Positions 1 to 6,584 of a DNA stretch of 10,225 nucleotides are shown here, piece after piece. Position numbers and translations under genes: made by a program. Source of the DNA: Pelobacter sp. UBA6093. GTDB taxonomy: Bacteria > Desulfobacterota > Desulfuromonadia > Desulfuromonadales > Syntrophotaleaceae. The notes under the pieces were generated by a model. The model made no database searches and was not told the origin of the DNA. It saw nothing but the letters and a program-made list of their open reading frames with translations. The DNA is taken from positions 1 through 10,225 of the forward strand of contig DIWZ01000016.1 in NCBI GenBank assembly GCA_002435955.1, in the 5' to 3' direction. Position 1 is the first letter of the stretch. Each line of letters opens with the position of its first letter.

Positions 1-713
1 TCGCGGAAATACTCGGCCACGGTCAGCGCCGACAGCGCCACGCGGGCACGCGCACCAGGGGGTTCGTTCATCTGTCCGTAGACCAGGGCGGTTTTATCCA
101 ACACCCCGGATTCCTTCATTTCGTGCCACAGGTCGTTGCCTTCGCGGGTGCGCTCGCCAACCCCGGCGAACACCGAGAAACCGCCGTGCTGTTTGGCGAT
201 ATTGTGGATCAGCTCCATGATCAGCACGGTCTTGCCAACCCCGGCACCGCCGAACAGACCGATCTTGCCGCCGCGGGAGTAAGGTGCCAGCAGGTCGACG
301 ACTTTGATGCCGGTTTCGAAAGCTTCAACCTTGGTCGACTGATCCACAAATTCGGGGGTGGGGCGGTGGATCTCCCAGGTAGTGTCCGCATTGACCGGGC
401 CCTGTTCATCCACCGGCTCGCCGATGACGTTGATGATGCGTCCCAGGGTGCTGCGCCCCACCGGCACGCTGATCTGGCGGCCGGTGTTGAGCACTTCCTG
501 GCCGCGCACCAGACCGTCGGTGGAGTCCATGGCGATGGCGCGCACGGTGTTTTCCCCCAGATGCTGGGCGACTTCGGCCACCAGGTTCCAGGGCTCGTCG
601 CCGAGACTGGGGTTGCTGACTTTGAGGGCGAAAAAAATCTCGGGGAGTTGTCCGGCTTCGAATTCGACGTCGATAACCGGGCCGATGACTTGGGTGATTC
701 TACCGTTGCTCAT
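1..713 (-). CDS. atpD: ATP synthase F1 subunit beta (partial, N-terminal 237 residues)
   Basis: This is the catalytic subunit of F1, which makes ATP from ADP and phosphate in the cytoplasmic head of the ATP synthase. The gene starts with ATG at 713-711 and runs off the left edge, so only about half of the usual ~470 residues is visible. The N-terminal beta-barrel begins MSNGRITQVIGPVIDVEF. The nucleotide-binding domain shows the Walker A P-loop GGAGVGKT at residues 155-162, then GERTREGNDL at about 186-195, which carries the catalytic glutamate, and the conserved MNEPPGARAR near 215-224. A strong ribosome binding site (AGGAAGG) lies six bases before the ATG. The gene follows atpG after 53 bases and is the last atp gene visible; atpC would be expected next, outside the window. 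No broken motif is seen. The identity is certain from motifs and operon position. Confidence 0.98.
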   Translation of the reverse strand, partial: MSNGRITQVIGPVIDVEFEAGQLPEIFFALKVSNPSLGDEPWNLVAEVAQHLGENTVRAIAMDSTDGLVRGQEVLNTGRQISVPVGRSTLGRIINVIGEPVDEQGPVNADTTWEIHRPTPEFVDQSTKVEAFETGIKVVDLLAPYSRGGKIGLFGGAGVGKTVLIMELIHNIAKQHGGFSVFAGVGERTREGNDLWHEMKESGVLDKTALVYGQMNEPPGARARVALSALTVAEYFR

Positions 714-766
714 GATATGCCTTCCTCGTATCGGTTGCGCGGGCCCTGTGGGCTGCGCCTGAATAT

Positions 767-1633
767 CTACTGAACGGACGATGCCCCCGAGATGATTTCC
801 ACCAGTTCGGTGGTGATGACTGCCTGACGCACCCGGTTGTACTGCAGGGTGAGTCGGTCGATCATTTCGGCGGCGTTTTTGCTGGCACTGTCCATGGCGC
901 TCATGCGCGCGCCGTGCTCGGAGGCCAGCGATTCCAGAAACGCGCGGTAAATCTGCACTTCGACGTGCTTGGGCAAAATAGAGGACAGCACCTCACTGCG
1001 CGACGGCTCGTACAAGGGCTGCACGGGCAATACCTCGGGCGTCGCTTCCGCTGGGGTGATGGGCAGCAACCGATCGATGGTGACCTCCTGGCGAATGGCG
1101 CTGAAAAAAGCGTTGTACACCAGATATACGGCATCCACCGCGCCTTGTTCGTAACCTTCCACCACCTCCTGGCCGATGAGCGAGGCGGTGGCGTAGGTGG
1201 CGCCGGCGGCAAGGTCTTCATAAACCTTGTCGGCGATCAGGCCGCGGACTTTGAGCTGCTCACGCCCCTTGCGGCCGATGACCACTACCTCATAGCTGTC
1301 GAAACCATCGGCGTTGTTGCGGATGAACTGCTCGGCGGCCTTGGCCACATTGAGGTTGAAGCCGGCGCACAACCCGCGATCGGAGCTGAGCACCAGTACC
1401 CGCGCCCGGCCACGCCGGTCGTGTTGCTGCAAAAGCGGATGCACCTCGGGAGCCTCGCGCAACGCCAGGGAAGCCAGCACCTGCTGCATCTTGTCAGCAT
1501 ACGGACGCGCCGCTTCGATGGCCTGCTGGGCCTTGCGAAACCGCGCCGCCGCCACCATTTTCATAGCTTTGGTGATCTGCTGGGTGCTTTTCACCGAGAT
1601 GATGCGCTTTTTTATGTCTTTCAGGTTGGCCAT
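767..1633 (-). CDS. atpG: ATP synthase F1 subunit gamma
   Basis: This is the central stalk subunit, which rotates inside the alpha3beta3 head and couples proton or sodium flow through Fo to ATP synthesis. It has 288 residues, the usual length. The N-terminal helix (MANLKDIKKRIISVKSTQQITKAMKMVAA) and the C-terminal helix (SAMDSASKNAAEMIDRLTLQYNRVRQ, around residues 243-268) are the two conserved ends that form the coiled-coil shaft, and DRGLCAGFN in the globular part is also typical. The start is ATG at 1633-1631. Unlike its neighbours it has no convincing Shine-Dalgarno sequence: the 74 bases before it are mostly a heptamer repeat array, with only a weak GGAC about 8 bases upstream. Translation may rely on ribosomes coming from atpA. 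It lies between atpA and atpD, as in other bacterial operons. Confidence 0.98.
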   Translation of the reverse strand: MANLKDIKKRIISVKSTQQITKAMKMVAAARFRKAQQAIEAARPYADKMQQVLASLALREAPEVHPLLQQHDRRGRARVLVLSSDRGLCAGFNLNVAKAAEQFIRNNADGFDSYEVVVIGRKGREQLKVRGLIADKVYEDLAAGATYATASLIGQEVVEGYEQGAVDAVYLVYNAFFSAIRQEVTIDRLLPITPAEATPEVLPVQPLYEPSRSEVLSSILPKHVEVQIYRAFLESLASEHGARMSAMDSASKNAAEMIDRLTLQYNRVRQAVITTELVEIISGASSVQ

Positions 1634-1640
1634 TCGGTTT

Positions 1641-1706
1641 GTCCGTTGTCAGTGGTCCGTGGTCAGTGGTCCGTTGTCAGTAGTAGCACTCAGCACTCAG
1701 CACTCG
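1641..1706. repeat. Short tandem heptamer repeat array between atpA and atpG
   Basis: On the plus strand six 7-bp units run from 1641 to 1682 (GTCCGTT, GTCAGTG, GTCCGTG, GTCAGTG, GTCCGTT, GTCAGTA), so that GTCCGT and GTCAGT units alternate with a 14-bp super-period. After a three-base GTA, three units of a second heptamer follow at 1686-1706 (GCACTCA, GCACTCA, GCACTCG). The array ends one base before the atpA stop codon and eight bases before the atpG start, filling nearly the whole gap. The form resembles the short tandemly repeated repetitive (STRR) heptamers known from cyanobacterial intergenic regions; that comparison is from memory and concerns form, not homology. Confidence 0.85.
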
Positions 1707-1707
1707 A

Positions 1708-3216
1708 TTAAACCGTGAACTGCTCGCCGAACTTGGTCAGGGCGGCTTTGATGCGACCGTCGAGGTCGCTGTCGATGGCTTGCTTCTCGGCCAGATCCTT
1801 GAGCAGGGCGGCTTCGCTGTGCTCCAGATAGACGTACAATTCATCCTCGTAGCGCCGCAGGGCACCCACGGGGTAATCGTCGACATAACCGTTGTTGGCG
1901 GCATAGATGAGCATGATCTGCTTTTCCACCGGCAGCGGTCGGTACTGGGGCTGCTTGAGGATTTCCACCAGCCGCGCACCGCGTGCCAGCTGACGCTGGG
2001 TGGCGGCGTCGAGGTCGGAACCGAACTGGGCGAAAGCGGCCATCTCGCGATACTGGGCCAAGGACAGACGCAACGTGCCGGCCACCTGTTTCATGGCCTT
2101 GACCTGGGCGCTGCCGCCGACGCGCGACACCGACAGGCCGACGTTGATGGCGGGCCGTACCCCGGAGTAGAACAAGTCCGCCTCCAGGAAGATCTGTCCG
2201 TCGGTAATGGAGATGACGTTGGTCGGGATGTAGGCGGACAAGTCCCCGGCCTGGGTCTCGATGATCGGCAGGGCGGTGAGGCTGCCGCCGCCGAGTTCGT
2301 CGTTGAGTTTGGCGGCTCGCTCCAGCAGGCGGCTGTGCAGGTAGAAGACGTCGCCGGGGAAGGCTTCGCGGCCGGGCGGACGCCGCAGCAACAAGGACAG
2401 CTGCCGGTAAGCAACGGCGTGTTTGGACAGATCGTCGTACACGATCAGGGCATGGCGGCCGCTGTCGCGGAAGAATTCGCCCATGGTCACCCCGGCATAG
2501 GGGGCCATGAACTGCATCGGTGCAGGCTCGCTGGCGCCGGCGGATACGATGATGGTGTAGTCCATGGCGTCATGCTGCTTGAGCTTGTCCACCACCTGCG
2601 CCACCGTCGACTGTTTCTGGCCGATGGCGACGTAGATGCAGATCATGTCCTGGCCTTTTTGATTGATAATGGTGTCGATGGCCAACGCGGTCTTGCCGGT
2701 CTGCCGATCGCCAATGATCAATTCTCGCTGGCCTCGGCCGATGGGCACCAGGGCATCGATGGCTTTAAGGCCGGTCTGCACAGGCTGATTGACCGATTTG
2801 CGGGTGACGATACCAGGGGCCTTGACTTCCACCTGGCGCGGCTGTGCGCCCACAAGTTCGCCGCGACCGTCGATGGGCTGGCCGATGCCGTTGACCACCC
2901 GCCCGATGAGCGCTTCGCCCACAGGCACTTCGACGATGCGACCGGTACGTCGTACGGTGTCGCCTTCCTTGATATGATGGGTGTCGCCCAAAATGGCGGC
3001 GCCGACATTATCTTCCTCGAGGTTGAGCACCATGCCGATAACGTCGCCGGGGAATTCCAGCAGTTCGCCGGCCATGGCCAGGTTCAGGCCGTGGATGCGG
3101 GCGATGCCGTCACCGACGGAGAGGATGGTGCCCATTTCGCTGATTTCGATTTCGCGGTCGAAGTTTTCGATCTGCTGCTCGATGATGGCGCAGATTTCTT
3201 CTGCTCTGATGTCCAT
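1708..3216 (-). CDS. atpA: ATP synthase F1 subunit alpha
   Basis: This is the non-catalytic nucleotide-binding subunit that alternates with beta in the F1 head. From the ATG at 3216-3214 it has 502 residues and begins MDIRAEEICAIIEQQIENF, the usual N-terminus of the family. Walker A GDRQTGKT is at residues 169-176. The alpha/beta signature PAINVGLSVSRVGG includes the arginine that reaches into the catalytic site of beta. A GTG at 3228-3226 would add four residues and create a GTGA overlap with atpH like those at the two junctions upstream, but it has no well-spaced ribosome binding site. The ATG has AAGGGTG about nine bases before it, so it is preferred. With this start the gap to atpH is eight bases. 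The protein is complete with no broken motif. Confidence 0.97.
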   Translation of the reverse strand: MDIRAEEICAIIEQQIENFDREIEISEMGTILSVGDGIARIHGLNLAMAGELLEFPGDVIGMVLNLEEDNVGAAILGDTHHIKEGDTVRRTGRIVEVPVGEALIGRVVNGIGQPIDGRGELVGAQPRQVEVKAPGIVTRKSVNQPVQTGLKAIDALVPIGRGQRELIIGDRQTGKTALAIDTIINQKGQDMICIYVAIGQKQSTVAQVVDKLKQHDAMDYTIIVSAGASEPAPMQFMAPYAGVTMGEFFRDSGRHALIVYDDLSKHAVAYRQLSLLLRRPPGREAFPGDVFYLHSRLLERAAKLNDELGGGSLTALPIIETQAGDLSAYIPTNVISITDGQIFLEADLFYSGVRPAINVGLSVSRVGGSAQVKAMKQVAGTLRLSLAQYREMAAFAQFGSDLDAATQRQLARGARLVEILKQPQYRPLPVEKQIMLIYAANNGYVDDYPVGALRRYEDELYVYLEHSEAALLKDLAEKQAIDSDLDGRIKAALTKFGEQFTV

Positions 3217-3224
3217 AACGTCTT

Positions 3225-3767
3225 TCACCCTTTATTGAGATATCTCGCCATCCGCCGCAGTCCGGACCGGAGAGTTCCGTCCAGCACCTGCCCGGCGACT
3301 TCTATGCGCACGCCGCCCAAAAGCTCCGGATCGACGGCCAGTTCCAGCACCGCCTGCTTGCCGAAGCACTGTTCCAGTTGCGCGGTGATGGCCTGTTGCT
3401 GGGTCGTATCCAACGGTAGCGCGCTGTAGATCTGCGCGCGCACGATCCCCAGGCGCGCATCCGTCTGTTCGCGGTAGGCCGCAACCAGGTCGTCGAAATA
3501 TTCGAGCCGCTGACGCTGCTGCAACAGTCCCAGCAGATTGCGCAATATCGTGCCCAGCTGCAGGTAACTGCTCAGCCCGTTCAGAAGACCGGTTTTTTTA
3601 TCGGCGGCCAAAGTCGGGCTGCTCAGCAATGGTAACAGACGCGGCTCGCAAGCAAACGCCTGCTGCAACTGCTGCAGTTGCAAATAGATGGCCTCCAGCT
3701 GCCCGTCACGGGCCGCCAGATTCACCAATGCTTTGGCGTATCTTTTTGATATCGCGGTATTTTTCAC
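3225..3767 (-). CDS. atpH: ATP synthase F1 subunit delta
   Basis: Delta (the OSCP homologue) sits on top of F1 and ties the alpha subunits to the b/b' peripheral stalk. It has 180 residues, the normal length. The N-terminus KNTAISKRYAKALVNLA is the typical six-helix-bundle start, and the C-terminus carries the conserved pattern around VDPELLGGVRIEVAGQVLDGTLRSGLRRM. The start is GTG (3767-3765), and its first bases overlap the atpF stop codon as GTGA. A ribosome binding site AGGGGAG lies about eight bases upstream and no in-frame ATG is nearby, so GTG is well supported. Its order after b and before alpha is the standard one. Delta is poorly conserved in general, so the call rests on length, ends and position together. 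Confidence 0.95.
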   Translation of the reverse strand: MKNTAISKRYAKALVNLAARDGQLEAIYLQLQQLQQAFACEPRLLPLLSSPTLAADKKTGLLNGLSSYLQLGTILRNLLGLLQQRQRLEYFDDLVAAYREQTDARLGIVRAQIYSALPLDTTQQQAITAQLEQCFGKQAVLELAVDPELLGGVRIEVAGQVLDGTLRSGLRRMARYLNKG

Positions 3768-4345
3768 TTTGACTCCCCTGCCTTGCGGAGGTATTCGTCA
3801 ATCAGCCGCGCCTGGTCTTCAGGGGCGAGCTGCTGTTGCAGGCGCTGCTCGGCCAACTGCATGGCCAGCCGCACAGCTTCCTGGTGCAGCTGCTTGCGGG
3901 CCTCGGCGATTTCGCGCTCGGCGCTGCGGGCGGCTTCGGCACGAATCTCCGCAGTCAGTTTTTGCGCTTGTTCTTCAATGCGTCGGCACTGCATGGCGCT
4001 TTCGCCCTGCAACTCGGCCGAAAGCCGGGCGATCTGTGCATCGGCGTCGGCCAGCTGTTTCTGGACGGCGGCAAACTGTCTCTCGGCGCTGGCCTGCATC
4101 TGGCGAGCCTGTTCAAGTTCGTCGACCACGCGTTGCCGACGCGCACCCAGAGCCCGTTTGAACGGTCCGCGCAACAGGAAATACAGCGCCCCGAAGGTAA
4201 CGCCGAAGTCGAGCACACGGTAAAGAAAATCCTTGAGCAGACCACCACCATGGCCGTCCGCTTCGCTGGCCAGAGCGCTACCTGCCATGAGTAGCACCAG
4301 TGCGTTCAGGCCTACTATCCGCATCCAGCGTCGGGTAATCGTCAC
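3764..4345 (-). CDS. atpF: ATP synthase Fo subunit b (with signal-like N-terminus)
   Basis: This is one of two peripheral-stalk subunits that hold the F1 head still against the rotor. It has 193 residues, longer than the ~156 of the E. coli protein. Residues 1-27 look like a signal peptide: RR and R charges, then a hydrophobic run (IVGLNALVLLMAGSALA) ending in an A-x-A type site before SEADGHGGG. The true membrane helix follows at about 40-59 (FLYRVLDFGVTFGALYFLL). From about 62 to 170 the chain is a charged, Ala/Gln/Glu-rich coiled coil without proline. The start is GTG at 4345-4343, with GGGGAGG five bases upstream, overlapping the b' stop by four bases (GTGA). Whether the N-terminus is cleaved cannot be told from sequence. 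The family call is firm. Confidence 0.93.
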   Translation of the reverse strand: MTITRRWMRIVGLNALVLLMAGSALASEADGHGGGLLKDFLYRVLDFGVTFGALYFLLRGPFKRALGARRQRVVDELEQARQMQASAERQFAAVQKQLADADAQIARLSAELQGESAMQCRRIEEQAQKLTAEIRAEAARSAEREIAEARKQLHQEAVRLAMQLAEQRLQQQLAPEDQARLIDEYLRKAGESK

Positions 4346-4767
4346 AACGGCCTCCCCAACAGCCGCGCAGCCACTTCGTCGCCCAGGCGCGCAGCATAAC
4401 CTGGCAACCGGTCGGCTTCGACGGCATGCTGATCGGCAACATCCCGGCGCACCTGCTCAAGGGTAGTCACTGCCGCCTCGTGCGCTTCGCTGATCAGGCG
4501 CGCCTGTTCTTTTTTCGCCTGCTCCAACTCCGCGGCGCGCGCCTGCTGCGCCTGCTGCTTGGCTTGCGATAGCTGTGCATCAAAAGCCTGTTGCTGCTGC
4601 GCGATCTGCGCCTCCAGTTCCTGACTGCGTTGCACAGCGTTGTCCTGTCGGGCCTGGCGCTGATCCAGAATAGCCTGCAACGGCCGGTACAAAACCCGCT
4701 CCAGAAGCAGAACCAACAACAGAAAATTGCCCGCCTGTAACCAGACCGTCCAATCGATCTTGTCCAA
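4342..4767 (-). CDS. atpF': ATP synthase Fo subunit b' (second stalk subunit)
   Basis: This is the first gene of the operon, a 141-residue b-type subunit that would pair with the product of the next gene as a b/b' heterodimer in the peripheral stalk. One membrane helix lies near the N-terminus (about residues 9-26, LQAGNFLLLVLLLERVLY), followed by RPLQAILDQRQARQD and a long Ala/Gln/Glu coiled coil (about 35-110). The start is the rare codon TTG at 4767-4765, preceded by GAGGT with eight bases of spacing. The nearest upstream ATG (4780-4778) is in another frame. The N-terminus (x-D-K-I-D-W-T) is where b' proteins of this group normally begin. A TTG start on the lead gene of an abundant complex is unusual and may lower b' output. 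Confidence 0.9.
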   Translation of the reverse strand: MDKIDWTVWLQAGNFLLLVLLLERVLYRPLQAILDQRQARQDNAVQRSQELEAQIAQQQQAFDAQLSQAKQQAQQARAAELEQAKKEQARLISEAHEAAVTTLEQVRRDVADQHAVEADRLPGYAARLGDEVAARLLGRPL

Positions 4768-5007
4768 GATGGTACCTCATGCAAAAGCTCGAAACATTTA
4801 GGTGAAAAAAACCTCACATGCTCCGAGCAGGATTAAAGGCGTATAAATAACAACCAAAACACCTGCAGATACGCCTACAAATTAGGCAATCAAGGTGAAA
4901 AACATAACACGATCCATCATCAACATCTACCTATAAATTACTAAAAACGCCGAGCACAGCAATCCCTTTCCAGGCCCGCCTGACTCACCTGGAAGAGAAA
5001 CAGCCAT

Positions 5008-5028
5008 CGTTCCACTTATTTTGGAACG
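5008..5028. repeat. 7-bp perfect inverted repeat upstream of atpF'
   Basis: CGTTCCA at 5008-5014 and TGGAACG at 5022-5028 are perfect reverse complements separated by the seven bases CTTATTT. There is no T-run after it on either strand, so it does not look like a terminator. It could be a protein-binding site upstream of the atp operon. Function is not shown. Confidence 0.5.
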
Positions 5029-5148
5029 AACGCACAAGCACTGTGCAGGCGCCACCCACTGCGCACCGAAGTGTTGAATTTAAAAAGTTTTTGGATTCAG
5101 GAGAATCAGGGACAAATAGCTGGCGTAAAGCTGGCACTAACGCGCCGG

Positions 5149-5177
5149 AGGGGAATTTGATTTTTCAAACCACCCCT
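5149..5177. repeat. Hairpin downstream of the activase gene
   Basis: Read on the minus strand, an outer arm AGGGG/CCCCT and an inner arm TTTGA/TCAAA surround a four-base loop AAAA. In RNA two G-U pairs could join the arms, with one bulged U. It starts 57 bases after the activase stop. No T-tract follows it on the minus strand, so it may stabilise the 3' end of the mRNA or be a weak or factor-dependent terminator rather than a classical intrinsic one. Confidence 0.45.
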
Positions 5178-5233
5178 GCCCCATGCCCTGGCCACACTGT
5201 GCGCGGGGGTGCATACAGCAAGACCGGTGCCAA

Positions 5234-6190
5234 TCAGCCATTTTTGACGATACGCGCCGGTAGATTGAATTGCGAAAGAATGGTTTCGATTTCTTCCAAT
5301 TGGGCGTCCGTAACCCCCGCCATATCCCCCAGAGGGTATTCCTCATCGAGCTGGCGATATTTGCTTTGTCCCAGGCGGTGGTAAGGTAAAATCTCAACCC
5401 CCTTGAGACCTGTGGCTGTTTTCGATGCTTTTTCAAGCCAGCTCAGCGCTTCGGACAGCGATTTCAGGTCGTCGTTCACCCCTGGGACCAGCGGAATACG
5501 CACAAGCACATTGGCTCCCAGTTCCAGCAGGCGGGTCAGATTATCCAGAATCCGCTCGTTGCCGACCCCGGTATGCATCCTGTGCAAATCGGCATCCATC
5601 AGCTTGAGGTCGTAGAGAAACAGGTCGGTGCAGGGCGCCAGCTCCTGATAGACTTCCCACGTGGATTGACCGCAGGTTTCCATCGCCGTATGCACGCCGT
5701 TAAGGCGAACCTGCCGCAGGATAGCGCCGGCAAACGCGGGCTGAAAGGTCGGCTCGCCCCCGCCGAGGGTCATACCGCCGCCGGAAGTAAGATAGAAAAA
5801 CTGGTCTTCCATGACCACGCTGATCACTTCGTCCACAGTCATTTCCTTACCGGCGATGCGCAACGCCTTGCCGGAGCAACTTCCGGCGCAGACACCGCAG
5901 CCGACGCAGGTCGCCGCACGATCGATCTGGTGTTGAGGCGGGCCGTTGCCGACGGCTGCCATTATGTGTACGCCGGCGGGGCAGGCATCGATGCACCATC
6001 CGCAGGAAACACACTGCTCGGCCAGGCACATCACCTGGTATTGTGGGGAAATACTTTCAGGATTGGAGCACCATTTACAACGCAGCGGGCAGCCTTTAAG
6101 GAAAACCAGCGTCCTCACGCCGGGGCCATCGTGCATGGAGTATTTTTGAATATCAAATACCATACCCGTTGTTTTTCCTTGTTCGTCCAT
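5234..6190 (-). CDS. Glycyl-radical enzyme activating protein (radical SAM, two extra 4Fe-4S clusters)
   Basis: This enzyme would cleave S-adenosylmethionine to install the glycine-centred radical on a partner enzyme. The radical SAM motif CPLRCKWC gives Cys34, 38 and 41. A ferredoxin-like insert has two CxxCxxCxxxC sets, Cys60/63/66/70 and Cys95/98/101/105, as in the activases of decarboxylating or eliminating glycyl radical enzymes (CutD, HpdA, BssD and IslB type) and unlike the simple PflA. The SAM-binding GGGEP is at 143-147. The length of 318 residues is normal. The start is taken at ATG 6190-6188, six bases after AGGGGG; the adjacent ATG at 6193 is equally in frame. The frame stays open to 6274 but crosses a terminator-like hairpin and lacks a ribosome binding site there. 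No glycyl radical enzyme lies in the window, so the substrate is unknown. A CutD- or diol-dehydratase-like role is only a guess. Confidence 0.93.
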   Translation of the reverse strand: MDEQGKTTGMVFDIQKYSMHDGPGVRTLVFLKGCPLRCKWCSNPESISPQYQVMCLAEQCVSCGWCIDACPAGVHIMAAVGNGPPQHQIDRAATCVGCGVCAGSCSGKALRIAGKEMTVDEVISVVMEDQFFYLTSGGGMTLGGGEPTFQPAFAGAILRQVRLNGVHTAMETCGQSTWEVYQELAPCTDLFLYDLKLMDADLHRMHTGVGNERILDNLTRLLELGANVLVRIPLVPGVNDDLKSLSEALSWLEKASKTATGLKGVEILPYHRLGQSKYRQLDEEYPLGDMAGVTDAQLEEIETILSQFNLPARIVKNG

Positions 6191-6229
6191 CATGCGCCCC
6201 CTTGCCGTTGTAAATCCGCAACTGCTGAT

Positions 6230-6282
6230 AAAAGCGTGATTGGTGATTGGTGACCTTTGCCAACCATCAATCACGCTTTTTT
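6230..6282. terminator. Strong hairpin, likely (bidirectional) intrinsic terminator between the small winged-helix gene and the activase
   Basis: Arms of 21 bases at 6230-6250 and 6260-6280 pair with one A-C mismatch and one G-U wobble in the minus-strand RNA, around a nine-base loop. The outermost 13 bases (AAAAGCGTGATTG and its complement) pair perfectly. Read on the plus strand it ends in six T (6277-6282); on the minus strand it ends in four T followed by ATC. It sits 16 bases after the small gene and about 40 before the activase start, so it may end or attenuate transcription from the transporter promoter before the activase. Confidence 0.75.
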
Positions 6283-6298
6283 GCCATTGATTTTCCGC

Positions 6299-6583
6299 TC
6301 AGGCTTTCCAGGCTTTGGGCAGGTATTTGAGTCGCCCCTGGCCGAATTCGGTGATCGAATAGTTGACCACGAGATTACCGCCCTGATCCAGCTCGATGTC
6401 GTTGGTTTCGATCAGCCCCCCTGCCCGCATGGAAAGGAGGTGTTCGTTGATGACCTTTTCATTGAACTGCCCCTCGCTGCCGTATTCGGAGTGCAGGCCG
6501 TTCATCAGCTCTTTGGTTGATGCTTCCTTCACAGTGGAGAAGAAGTGAAGAATCCGGAAACGCATTGGAAGTACAGCTGCCAT
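6299..6583 (-). CDS. Small winged-helix-like protein (94 residues)
   Basis: The function is not recognised with certainty. The 94-residue protein has the look of a lone winged-helix domain: an N-terminal helix (MRFRILHFFSTVKEAS), a second helix (TKELMNGLHSEYG), a likely recognition helix (NEKVINEHLLSMRAGGLIE) and a beta wing (LDQGGNLVVNYSITEFGQGRLKYL), the pattern of PadR- or MarR-like wHTH proteins without a dimerisation tail. It has no signal peptide or membrane segment. Its ATG (6583-6581) comes one base after the transporter stop codon, with GGAGG six bases upstream inside the transporter gene, so the two are translationally coupled. A second in-frame Met at residue 7 could also start. 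It may regulate its own operon or bind a partner protein; nothing in the sequence decides this. Confidence 0.8.
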   Translation of the reverse strand: MAAVLPMRFRILHFFSTVKEASTKELMNGLHSEYGSEGQFNEKVINEHLLSMRAGGLIETNDIELDQGGNLVVNYSITEFGQGRLKYLPKAWKA

Positions 6584-6584
6584 G

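Larger units (their letters stand above)
4768..5233. other. Gene-free region upstream of the atp operon
   Basis: No supportable gene is seen in these 466 bases. It lies between the end of the activase gene and the start of atpF', both on the minus strand, so it should hold the atp promoter and possibly a terminator for the activase unit. The part at 4790-4960 is clearly A/T-rich compared with its surroundings, as expected for a promoter, but no minus-strand -35/-10 pair is close enough to consensus to name. Small structures are a 5-bp inverted repeat GCCTA-N5-TAGGC at 4873-4887, CAGGC-CC-GCCTG at 4971-4982, a 7-bp inverted repeat at 5008-5028, a direct repeat AGCTGGC at 5118-5124 and 5129-5135, and a hairpin at 5149-5177. 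No atpB, atpE or atpI gene is present here. Confidence 0.6.

Noticed and set aside
123..773. 216-codon plus-strand open frame opposite atpD
   Set aside because: Antisense shadow of a clear atpD with intact P-loop; no ribosome binding site.
1641..1706. CRISPR array
   Set aside because: Units are 7 bp and contiguous with no spacers.
1780..3429. 549-codon open frame on the plus strand across atpA and atpH
   Set aside because: It is exactly antisense to a certain atpA, its product has no family-like motif, and such long antisense frames are common in G/C-rich genes.
5573..6253. Plus-strand open frame opposite the activase
   Set aside because: Mirrors the reading frame of a well-supported radical SAM gene and has no recognisable domain.
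6191..6274. N-terminal extension of the activase to 6274
   Set aside because: It would run through the terminator-like hairpin, lacks a ribosome binding site, and family members begin close to the TGMVFDIQKYS segment.
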